Source: CAZOVB01 sp046541415 (GTDB taxonomy: Bacteria > Planctomycetota > Phycisphaerae > SM23-33). Taken from it: DNA of 32,051 nucleotides. Position numbers and translations under genes: made by a program. The notes beneath the pieces were generated by a model. It had not been told where the DNA came from. It did not search any database and worked only from the letters and a program-made list of their open reading frames with translations. Within the stretch, counting starts at the first letter, position 1. Each line of letters starts with the position of its first letter. The stretch lies in the NCBI GenBank assembly GCA_046541415.1, contig JBKHDI010000044.1, positions 1 through 32,051 of the forward strand, given 5' to 3'. Below, piece by piece: positions 16,131-23,000 of this stretch.

Positions 16131-17098
16131 TGCGCACTCCTTTCGAGTGTGTGTTTCCAGGGCCAGCCGCGCCTTGCGCTCTGCGGCGGAATGATCAACT
16201 GGATCTGTCGCGGGCAGACGGAGATGTCAAGCGGGGTGTCCGGTCCCGGGTCGCCATCGACCTGCGAGGCGACGGCGGTTTCGGTGATGATCTCGGCGTG
16301 GCGGAACTTGCGGTACAGCACGCTGTCCTGCGACGGGTGCATTTTCAGCAGCGTCCAGGCCGCGTGGAGGACAAGCGATGTCTGCTCCCGACAGGAGAAG
16401 ACCACCAGGTCCAGCAGGCCGTCATCGAAAGCTGCATCACGACAGATCCGCAGACCCACCGCGTACCGGGAGATGTTGCCCACGAACGCCAGCCCGATGT
16501 CGTCGAAAACGATCTCGCCGTCGGCGATGATTTTCATCCGCGGGAAATCGTGACCCCAGAACGTCCGCCAGATCGGCCAGAAGTAACTCAGGTGCGAAAT
16601 GTGGCCCGTCCGCACGTTGTGGACGCGCCGGACCACCTCGCCGTCGAAACCGATGCCGATAATCAGCAGGAAGTTCTCGCCGTTGATCCGCCCCAGGTCG
16701 CACTGGACGACCTGGCCGGTGTTCAGCAGCTCGGCCACCGCGTGGGGCTGGGAGGGGACGTTCATCTCCTTGGCCAGCAGGTTCTCCGTCCCGGCCGGGC
16801 AGGGCAGGATCGGCACGTCCGAGCCGGCCAGGCCGGCGGCGACCTCGCTGACGGTCCCGTCTCCGCCCCAGACGATCACGCCGGAGGCTTCTTCGGCGAT
16901 CTGGCGGGCGTAACGGGTGGCGTCTTGCGGGGCCTTGGTGACATACTCGACCACCTCGTGGCCGCTGGAGCGGACCTCCTTGAGCAGCGTGCTGCGCAGT
17001 TGCTGATGCCCCCCATAGCCGCTATGCGGGTTGACGATCAGGTGGACGGGTTTCTGGCGAGTGCTCTGGATCATCTTAAGTCGGGCAGATTGTGTCAT
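16127..17098 (-). CDS. Diacylglycerol/lipid kinase family protein
   Basis: The product has 323 residues, typical for the DagK/YegS/LCB5 family (about 300). These soluble enzymes transfer phosphate from ATP to diacylglycerol or related lipids. Family motifs are visible: HLIVNPHSGYGG near residue 20, the nucleotide-binding GGDGT at 78-82, and PCPAGTENLLAKEM, corresponding to the GTxNxxA block. A later GIGFDGEVVRRV block fits the C-terminal domain. The ATG at 17098 is preceded by GGTAGG; a second Met at residue 9 is an alternative start. It is the first gene of a two-gene unit with kdsA, and lies divergent to the prenyltransferase and phospholipid genes. The true lipid substrate cannot be told from sequence. 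Confidence 0.88.
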   Translation of the reverse strand: MTQSARLKMIQSTRQKPVHLIVNPHSGYGGHQQLRSTLLKEVRSSGHEVVEYVTKAPQDATRYARQIAEEASGVIVWGGDGTVSEVAAGLAGSDVPILPCPAGTENLLAKEMNVPSQPHAVAELLNTGQVVQCDLGRINGENFLLIIGIGFDGEVVRRVHNVRTGHISHLSYFWPIWRTFWGHDFPRMKIIADGEIVFDDIGLAFVGNISRYAVGLRICRDAAFDDGLLDLVVFSCREQTSLVLHAAWTLLKMHPSQDSVLYRKFRHAEIITETAVASQVDGDPGPDTPLDISVCPRQIQLIIPPQSARRGWPWKHTLERSAH

Positions 17099-17188
17099 AA
17101 CCTACCGGGGCGTACAAGCATACACTCCGGCAAATGACTGGCGGATTTTATATGCACCTGCCCCGCAATACGGGAATAGACTGATAAT

Positions 17189-18118
17189 ATGTTCAACGAC
17201 GCATCCGCTATCGGCCGAGGCCAGGCGGGCCCGGACAGGCCCGGGTTGAAGACCCGCCTGGCCTCGCTGCGGTGGTTCGCCCTGCCCGTTTCGGTCCTGC
17301 CGGTCTTTATCGCCGCAGCCGTCGCCCTGCCTCCGGAGCAGTGGAATGTACCGGTCCTGCTCGCCGCTGCGGTGGGAACGGCCTGTCTGCATACGGCGGG
17401 CAACCTCCTGAACGACCTGTTCGACTTCCGCTCGGGTGTCGACCGAGACGACGAAGACGATGTCGACCGTCCCGGCAGACAACTGGTCCGCGGCCAGATG
17501 AAGCCGGTGCACTTCCGCAACCAGGCGTTGATCTTCCTGTTGCTGGCACTGCTGCCGACGGGCTATCTGCTCTGGGCTGTCGGGCCGGGCGTGCTGATAT
17601 TCGGGGCCGCCGGTTTCGTGGGACTCTACGCCTATACCGGCCCGCCGCTGGAACTGAAGTACCACGCGATGGGGGAGGTGCTGATCTTCCTGAACTTCGG
17701 ACCCGTGCTGATGCTCGGGGCGGCGTGGGCCCAGACGGGGCAGCTTGAATTGACCGTCGGGCTGATCTCGATCCCGATCGGCATGGGCACGGCCGCCATC
17801 CTGGCAGGCAACAACGTCCGCGACCGCGAGGAGGACGCCGAGGCGGGCATTCGGACGATTGCGCACTTCGGCCAGGCGGCCTTACCCGCCCGGGCGGCAT
17901 ACCTGGCCCTGGCGGCAGGATCGACACTGTTGCTGTCCGTCCTGGCCCTGGCGGGGCCGGCGCCCGGGCTGTTGGTGCTCTCTCCGCTTCTGCTGATCGT
18001 GCTGGTCGGGCCCCTGCGCGCGATCCTGGCCGGCCGACGCCTGGCCGATATCGACCAGCGAACCGCCCGGTTCACGTCACTGGAGCAGGTGGCGGTGCTG
18101 GCAGCGTTTCTGTTCTGA
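17189..18118 (+). CDS. UbiA/MenA-type prenyltransferase
   Basis: The product has 309 residues with about eight to nine hydrophobic segments, as in UbiA-superfamily membrane prenyltransferases. The first Asp-rich motif is NLLNDLFDFRSGVD (residues 72-85), close to the MenA form. The second is NNVRDREEDAEAG, about residues 208-220. The MenA-like first motif suggests 1,4-dihydroxy-2-naphthoate octaprenyltransferase (menaquinone synthesis), but no other menaquinone gene is present, so the acceptor is left open. The ATG at 17189 has no strong ribosome site (GGGAA lies about 14 nt upstream), so the start may be further in; residues 1-22 look non-conserved. It is followed by psd after 89 nt. Confidence 0.82.
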   Translation: MFNDASAIGRGQAGPDRPGLKTRLASLRWFALPVSVLPVFIAAAVALPPEQWNVPVLLAAAVGTACLHTAGNLLNDLFDFRSGVDRDDEDDVDRPGRQLVRGQMKPVHFRNQALIFLLLALLPTGYLLWAVGPGVLIFGAAGFVGLYAYTGPPLELKYHAMGEVLIFLNFGPVLMLGAAWAQTGQLELTVGLISIPIGMGTAAILAGNNVRDREEDAEAGIRTIAHFGQAALPARAAYLALAAGSTLLLSVLALAGPAPGLLVLSPLLLIVLVGPLRAILAGRRLADIDQRTARFTSLEQVAVLAAFLF

Positions 18119-18207
18119 CCGCCTGGTGGGCGACAACAAAGACTGGCCCTGCCGGATCGGGCAAGATAGCATACCACCAGACAACCCCTTTGTTTTGGCA
18201 GGTGATG

Positions 18208-18888
18208 ATGCTCGCGAAATATGGAACCGCTGTCTGGCTGCCGGTCTCGCTGGTCCTGACAGGGCTGTGCGCCTTGGCGGCCTGGCTGTTCTGGCCAGTC
18301 GTCTTTCTCCCGGCGCTGCTGCTGGGCTGGGTGCTCTGGTTCTTCCGCGACCCGCAGCGTCAGGCCCCCGGCGGCTGCGAGCGGTTCGTATCACCGGCCG
18401 ACGGGGTAGTCACCGACATCACACCCCTGGGTTCCGACAGCCCGCTCGGCTGCGAGGGCATGCAGGTAGGGGTCTTCATGAGCGTCTTCTCGGTCCACGT
18501 CAACCGGGCGCCCTGCGACGGGACCATTGAGAAGATCGAGCACCGCGACGGGACGTTCCTGGACGTCCGCAAACCCGAAGGCTGGGAGAAGAACGAGTCG
18601 ACGACCATCACGATGTCGATCGACCACGCCGGCAGGCGCCTCCCGGTCGTCTTCCGCCAGATCGCGGGCCTGGTGGCGCGGCGGATCATCACCGACCTGC
18701 AGATCGGCCAATCGGTCGAGCGGGGCCAGCGTGTGGGCATGATCCGCTTCGGCTCGCGCTGCGAACTGCTCGTGCCGAACGAAATCCTCGAATCGGTCAC
18801 CGTCCAGGTCGGCCAGAAGGTCCAGGCCGGTACCAGCGAACTGATCCGCATCCGCCGGGCCGATTCCCAGACTCCCGAGACCGCATGA
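18208..18888 (+). CDS. psd: Phosphatidylserine decarboxylase proenzyme (short type)
   Basis: The product has 226 residues, the short form of the family. It decarboxylates phosphatidylserine to phosphatidylethanolamine at the inner membrane. Two hydrophobic segments occupy about residues 8-46. Conserved motifs are FRDPQR (46-51), SPADGVV (62-68) with the catalytic Asp, FSVHVNRAP (94-102), and FGSR at 181-184. The proenzyme should cleave between Gly182 and Ser183, the Ser becoming the pyruvoyl cofactor of the alpha chain. I chose ATG 18208 because AGG lies 5 nt upstream; ATG 18205, GTG 18202 or TTG 18190 in the same frame are alternatives. Its end overlaps pssA by 4 nt (ATGA), so substrate producer and consumer are coupled. 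Confidence 0.94.
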   Translation: MLAKYGTAVWLPVSLVLTGLCALAAWLFWPVVFLPALLLGWVLWFFRDPQRQAPGGCERFVSPADGVVTDITPLGSDSPLGCEGMQVGVFMSVFSVHVNRAPCDGTIEKIEHRDGTFLDVRKPEGWEKNESTTITMSIDHAGRRLPVVFRQIAGLVARRIITDLQIGQSVERGQRVGMIRFGSRCELLVPNEILESVTVQVGQKVQAGTSELIRIRRADSQTPETA

Positions 18889-19811
18889 GCCAACCCGACC
18901 AGAAACACCACGCGCCGCACCTGGAACCCGACAGCCGGGTGGCCCCCGAGGACAGTCCCGAAGTCCCGTGGCGCAAACGCCTGATCTCCGTCTCTGTCCT
19001 GCCGACGCTCTGCACCGTCGCCAACGGCCTGTCGGGCCTGGCGGCGATCCACTTTGCCACCCTCAACGCCGTCGGACACGCCGAGCCGTGGCACCTCGCC
19101 GCCGCCGGCTGGCTGATCTTCCTGGCCATGGTCTTCGACATGCTCGACGGCCGCCTGGCCCGGATGACCCGCTCGACCAGCGACTTCGGCGCCCAGCTCG
19201 ACAGCCTCTGCGACGCGGTGAGTTTCTGCGCCGCCCCGGCCGTGCTCATGCTCAGAACCTGCCAGATGGCCCTGCGCGGCGTGAACGTCCAACGCATCGA
19301 CTTCCTGCCGGACATGTTCGCCAGCTTCACCCTGCCCGACCGGATCCTCTGGGCCATCGGCGGGTTGTACATGGCCTGCGGGGTTCTTCGCCTGGCGCGG
19401 TTCAACGTCGAGACCGACGAGGCGGAAGAGTCCCACATGACCTTCAAGGGCCTGCCCTCGCCAGGGGCCGCCGCCGCGGTCGTCTCGCTCGTGCTGGTCA
19501 TCGACCAGCTCTCCCGAAGCCAAGGGCTGCTGTCTCATCCAGCCACGATGATCAGCGTCGTAGTCACCCTGCCCCTGGTCACGCTGATCGCCGCACTGCT
19601 GATGGTCTCCAACGTCGAATACCCGCACATCGCCAACCAGATCCACCTGTCCCGCAAGCCGTTCGGCACGATCGTCAAGCTGGTGATCATCGCCATGTTC
19701 GCCGTGCTGAACTTCATCCTCACCGGGGCCACCCTGGCGGTGATCTACGTCCTGTCCGGGCCCGTCAGGGTCCTCTGGCGCAGAGCCAAACGACGCGAGA
19801 AGCCCGCCTGA
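18885..19811 (+). CDS. pssA: CDP-diacylglycerol-serine O-phosphatidyltransferase
   Basis: The product has 308 residues. The enzyme makes phosphatidylserine from CDP-diacylglycerol and serine. The CDP-alcohol phosphatidyltransferase signature is complete: D85, D88-G89, A92-R93, G102, D106 and D110 in the spacing D-x2-DG-x2-AR-x8-G-x3-D-x3-D. Several membrane segments follow (about 70-85, 110-125, 165-185, 210-260 and 265-295). LPTLCTVANGLSG at 39-51 and FKGLPSPGAAA are typical of the multi-pass (Bacillus-like) PssA group. About the first 30 residues are hydrophilic and unaligned. It overlaps psd by 4 nt and ends 2 nt before tgt, so psd-pssA-tgt are cotranscribed. The neighbouring psd makes serine the most likely head group. 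Confidence 0.94.
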   Translation: MSQPDQKHHAPHLEPDSRVAPEDSPEVPWRKRLISVSVLPTLCTVANGLSGLAAIHFATLNAVGHAEPWHLAAAGWLIFLAMVFDMLDGRLARMTRSTSDFGAQLDSLCDAVSFCAAPAVLMLRTCQMALRGVNVQRIDFLPDMFASFTLPDRILWAIGGLYMACGVLRLARFNVETDEAEESHMTFKGLPSPGAAAAVVSLVLVIDQLSRSQGLLSHPATMISVVVTLPLVTLIAALLMVSNVEYPHIANQIHLSRKPFGTIVKLVIIAMFAVLNFILTGATLAVIYVLSGPVRVLWRRAKRREKPA

Positions 19812-19813
19812 CC

Positions 19814-20956
19814 ATGCTTTCGATCCAGCTGCAAGCCACCGAGGGCAAGGCCCGGCGCGGAGAACTGACCACCTCGCGCGGCCAGGCCGACACCCCCGCT
19901 TTCATGCCAGTCGGAACGGCCGGGTCCGTAAAGGGCCTGACTGCGCACCACATCGCCGAAACCGGTTCGCAGATCCTCCTGGCCAACACCTATCACCTGC
20001 TCTGCAGGCCCGGCCCGGAGACCGTGGCCGAACTGGGCGGCGTACATAAGATGATGGCCTGGGAAGGACCTATGCTCACCGACTCCGGCGGGTTCCAGGT
20101 GTTCAGCCTCTCGGACCTGCGGCAGATCGACGACCAGGCCGTCACGTTCAAATCGCACGTCGACGGCTCGACCATCCGCCTGTCGCCCGCCCGTGCTGTC
20201 GAGGTTCAGCGCCATCTGGGCGCCGATATCATGATGCAACTGGATGTGTGTCCGCCCGGCCAGGCGCCCCGGGAAGAAGTGGCCGCCGCCGTCGACCGAA
20301 GTGCAGACTGGGCCCGGCTGTGCCTCGACGCATGGCAGGAGGCTGACCGTCGCAGCGTCCACGGCCACGATCAGGCGCTGCTGGGCATCCAGCAGGGGGG
20401 CGTGCACCTGGACCTCCGGGCCGAGTCGGCCAGGCGCCTGGTCGAACTGGACCTGCCCGGCCATGCCGTCGGCGGCCTGTCGGTCGGTGAGGGCCACGAG
20501 GCCATGAAAAACGTCCTGGATGAGATCGACTCCCAACTGCCCGCCGACAAGCCCCGCTATCTCATGGGCGTTGGAGAACCGCGGGACATCCTCCAGGCCG
20601 TCCTGCGCGGCATCGACATGTTCGACTGCGTCATGCCCACCCGAAACGGCCGAAACGCACAGGCCTTCACCTGGACCGGACGCCTCCGCCTGCGCAACGC
20701 CCACTGCACCGACGACAGTGGGCCCATCGAGGCCGACTGCGCCTGCTACGCCTGCCGGAACTACTCCCGCGGGACCATCCGCCACCTGTTCATGGCCCGC
20801 GAAATGCTCGGGCCGATCCTGGTAACCATCCACAACCTCCACTGGTTCGCCGACTTCATGGCTGCGATCCGCCAGGCCATCGAGGACCGCCAGTTGACAG
20901 CCAAGGCCGAAACCTGGATGCAGCAGCTCTACCCGGCCGCCCGGGACGACCCGTAG
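19814..20956 (+). CDS. tgt: tRNA-guanine(34) transglycosylase (queuine tRNA-ribosyltransferase)
   Basis: The product has 380 residues, the normal bacterial length. TGT swaps guanine 34 for preQ1 in tRNAs with a GUN anticodon, on the way to queuosine. Catalytic and binding features are in place: TDSGGFQVFSL with Asp90, MMQLDVCPP with Asp144 and Cys146 at the base-recognition loop, GIQQGG (191-196), AVGGLSVGE (218-226), MGVGEPRDIL, and the nucleophile Asp271 in MFDCVMPTRNGRNAQAF. The zinc site is C309, C311, C314 and H340. The open frame extends far upstream through pssA, but ATG 19814 starts right at the conserved N-terminus, 2 nt after the pssA stop. tgt followed by yajC is a widely conserved pair. 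Confidence 0.97.
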   Translation: MLSIQLQATEGKARRGELTTSRGQADTPAFMPVGTAGSVKGLTAHHIAETGSQILLANTYHLLCRPGPETVAELGGVHKMMAWEGPMLTDSGGFQVFSLSDLRQIDDQAVTFKSHVDGSTIRLSPARAVEVQRHLGADIMMQLDVCPPGQAPREEVAAAVDRSADWARLCLDAWQEADRRSVHGHDQALLGIQQGGVHLDLRAESARRLVELDLPGHAVGGLSVGEGHEAMKNVLDEIDSQLPADKPRYLMGVGEPRDILQAVLRGIDMFDCVMPTRNGRNAQAFTWTGRLRLRNAHCTDDSGPIEADCACYACRNYSRGTIRHLFMAREMLGPILVTIHNLHWFADFMAAIRQAIEDRQLTAKAETWMQQLYPAARDDP

Positions 20957-21054
20957 TCATTGTCGATGCCGCCGGACGAGGACAGGCAGCGCCGCAGGTA
21001 GCTCAAGACGAGAAGACTTCTGGTACTCGCCAAAACTTAACTGTCGATACGCTC

Positions 21055-21083
21055 TTGACCCGGCCGCCGCGGTGTAGCAAAAT
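21055..21083 (+). promoter_or_regulatory. Candidate sigma-70-type promoter for yajC
   Basis: TTGACC (21055-21060) and CAAAAT (21078-21083) are separated by 17 nt. They match the -35 consensus at 5 of 6 positions and the -10 at 4 of 6. The site lies in the 177-bp tgt-yajC gap, about 50 nt before the yajC ATG, which suggests yajC can be transcribed on its own. Confidence 0.45.
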
Positions 21084-21133
21084 GCCGCTTTCGATCTCCC
21101 CGCCACACCCTAAGACACACACAAGGATACGAT

Positions 21134-21688
21134 ATGCAGAACCGCAGGAATACTTCCACCTGGCTGATGGTGCTGGCTGTGCTGGCGATGGTCCTGCCAA
21201 CCCAGATCGCCCGGGCCCAGGACGTCGGCGGCCCCGGTGCTGGCGATGGGACCCCGACCACGACTACGCCCGAGAACGGCGGCAACCAGAACGGCGGAGA
21301 CACCGACAACACCGGAGAGGACGACGGCGGAAACGGCGGTGAGAATGACGAGGAAAACGGCGGGGACAACGGCGGCGGTGGCGGCGCCGGATTCCTCGAA
21401 GGAAGCGGCATGCTGCTTCTCATGCTGGCCGGCTTCATGGTCCTCTGGATCTTCATGGGCAGAAGCCGTCGCAAGCAGCAGCAGAAGCGCAAGGAGATGC
21501 TCGGGCAGCTCAAGAAGGGCGACAAGGTCATCACCATCGGCGGCATCCTCGGGACCGTCATGGAAGTCCGGGCCAATGAGGTCTCCGTCAAGGTCGACGA
21601 GACCAACAACACCCGCATGCACTTCGCCCGCTGGGCCATCCAGTCCGTCGGCCAGGAACCGACCGACGACAACCCGAACCAGCAGTAA
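21134..21688 (+). CDS. yajC: Preprotein translocase accessory subunit YajC, with long acidic linker
   Basis: The product has 184 residues, well above the usual 90-120. YajC associates with SecDF at the Sec translocon. The conserved part is C-terminal: a membrane segment (about 92-109), a basic stretch (RSRRKQQQKRKEM) and the core KKGDKVITIGGILGTV (127-142). Before it lie a signal-peptide-like hydrophobic segment (about 10-28) and a Gly/Asn/Asp/Glu-rich low-complexity stretch (about 30-88). The predicted protein thus has an extra N-terminal hydrophobic segment and an acidic, probably periplasmic linker. AAGGA precedes the ATG. It follows tgt, as in E. coli, but secD and secF do not follow. Confidence 0.93.
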   Translation: MQNRRNTSTWLMVLAVLAMVLPTQIARAQDVGGPGAGDGTPTTTTPENGGNQNGGDTDNTGEDDGGNGGENDEENGGDNGGGGGAGFLEGSGMLLLMLAGFMVLWIFMGRSRRKQQQKRKEMLGQLKKGDKVITIGGILGTVMEVRANEVSVKVDETNNTRMHFARWAIQSVGQEPTDDNPNQQ

Positions 21689-21711
21689 GCTCCGCGGCAA
21701 AACACACCAAT

Positions 21712-21744
21712 GGCCCGATCGGCTGTCACACCGGTCGGGCCTTT
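21712..21744. terminator. Two-way intrinsic terminator between yajC and the aldo/keto reductase
   Basis: GGCCCGATCGG (21712-21722) pairs with CCGGTCGGGCC (21731-21741) over 11 bp with one G-U pair, around an 8-nt loop, followed by TTT on the plus strand. It lies between convergent genes that end at 21688 and 21751. Confidence 0.75.
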
Positions 21745-21750
21745 GCCAGT

Positions 21751-22719
21751 TCAGCCCGGCCTCGAGGCTTCGCCCCGGGCCTGGCGGATCTGCTCGGCGA
21801 TCTCCCGCCCGGCCTGTTCCAGCGCCTCCCGAACGTCGCCATCGGGGGCAGGCAGCTGATCGACCCGGAGATTCGCTCGCACCTGTTCCGGCCTCCTGCC
21901 GCCGGGGATGATCGCCGTTACCCCCGGCGCGTGCAGGCTCCAGGCCAACGCCAGCTCCGAAAGGTTTTCGTACGGCGGCTGGACCACCTCCGCCGCCAGA
22001 GACTGGACGATTGCCAACGCCCGGTCCAGGTGCGGGCCGTTCAGGCTCGCCCGCCAGTCATTGCCCGGGTCGTCAAAGCGATGCCCGGGCTCGTACTTGC
22101 CCGTCAGGATCCCTCCCAGCATGTTCATCCGCGTCAGCACGCCCAGGCCCCGCTCAGCCGCACGCTGGATCAGCTCCCCGGTCTGCGGGCCGGCGAAGCT
22201 GTGCGGGATCTGCACCACGTCCACGCGCGGATCAGCCAGGATTCGCCCGGCCAGGGCGTAGTGGTCATCGCTGCGCATCGGCGGGAGGGATACCCCCACC
22301 TGCCGCGTTTTGCCCGCCTGCTTCAGGCTGTCGTACACCGCCAGCAGGGCGTCGAGCTTGTCCGGGTCCGGCGGCGGGACGTGGATGTAATACAGGTCGA
22401 CCGCGCCGGCCTGCAGGCAGAAGAGGCTGGTCTCCAGATCGGTCCGCGCAATCGGCGGATGCGTCGAGCCGCTCTTGCTGGCCAGATACACCTCTTCCCG
22501 GCGGCCGAACCGTTTCAACGCTTTGCCCACCAGGATCTCGCTGACCCCATACCCCCTGGCCGTATCGATCAACCGCCCGCCGCCATCCAGGTAGGCATCC
22601 AGCGCCTCGGCCGCCTGCTTATCATCCTGCTTTCCGTAGCCCAATCCTCCGATCGCCCAGGCTCCGAACCCCACAGCCGTTACCTCCGGCCCGTCGCTTG
22701 CCATCCTGCGTTTCTGCAT
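21751..22719 (-). CDS. Aldo/keto reductase family oxidoreductase
   Basis: The product has 322 residues, the normal length for the family. These cytosolic NAD(P)H-dependent TIM-barrel enzymes reduce aldehydes and ketones. The catalytic tetrad can be read: Asp52 and Tyr57 in RLIDTARGYG, Lys82 in LASKSG, and His113 in LYYIHVPP. GFGAWAIGGLGYG near residue 17 and the C-terminal AIIPGGRRPEQVRANL (cofactor-binding loop) fit the family. The substrate cannot be predicted. The gene stands alone, convergent with yajC and divergent from the next gene across a 281-bp gap. Confidence 0.88.
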   Translation of the reverse strand: MQKRRMASDGPEVTAVGFGAWAIGGLGYGKQDDKQAAEALDAYLDGGGRLIDTARGYGVSEILVGKALKRFGRREEVYLASKSGSTHPPIARTDLETSLFCLQAGAVDLYYIHVPPPDPDKLDALLAVYDSLKQAGKTRQVGVSLPPMRSDDHYALAGRILADPRVDVVQIPHSFAGPQTGELIQRAAERGLGVLTRMNMLGGILTGKYEPGHRFDDPGNDWRASLNGPHLDRALAIVQSLAAEVVQPPYENLSELALAWSLHAPGVTAIIPGGRRPEQVRANLRVDQLPAPDGDVREALEQAGREIAEQIRQARGEASRPG

Positions 22720-22905
22720 CCATCTGCTCCCTGGCTGGTATTCTGCAAAGTTGCATCATCTCCTACAGAACCTCAGCCCACAAGACGGATTGGACAAACT
22801 TTCCGTAGCGGTCGATCCATCCATGGGTTGCCGGCCTGCGATCTGCCCCGTGACACAAAGCAACATAATCGCCATGTACGTAGAGTATTTCTACAGAGCC
22901 GATCA

Positions 22906-22924
22906 GGACCCCGTTCCGGGGTTT
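22906..22924 (+). terminator. Hairpin upstream of the fused membrane protein gene
   Basis: ACCCCG (22908-22913) and CGGGGT (22917-22922) form a 6-bp stem with a TTC loop, extendable by G-U pairs and followed by T residues. No plus-strand gene precedes it, so it may be a leader or attenuator hairpin for the gene at 23001 rather than a terminator. Confidence 0.35.
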
Positions 22925-23000
22925 CTGCGTTGCGGGCAGGGTGGGGGAGGCCTAGAATGTCGGGTGTGATCCGTTTTGCAACTCTTGCGGGAGACAAGAC

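Noticed and set aside
17099..17188. Sigma-70 promoters in the divergent gap before the prenyltransferase
   Set aside because: Only weak matches are visible (for example TTGTGT with TACAAG at 17 nt), so I do not list a promoter.
18968..19813. Long N-terminal extension of tgt through pssA
   Set aside because: The extension is the shadow frame of pssA. ATG 19814 starts exactly at the conserved TGT N-terminus.
22732..22747. Sigma-54-like site TGGCTGGTATTCTGCA
   Set aside because: GG and GC are correctly spaced, but three conserved bases differ and the nearest plus-strand start is about 250 bp away, so chance is more likely.
22751..22969. Small open frame before the fused membrane protein gene
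   Set aside because: It has no ribosome site or family resemblance, and it contains the hairpin at 22906-22924.
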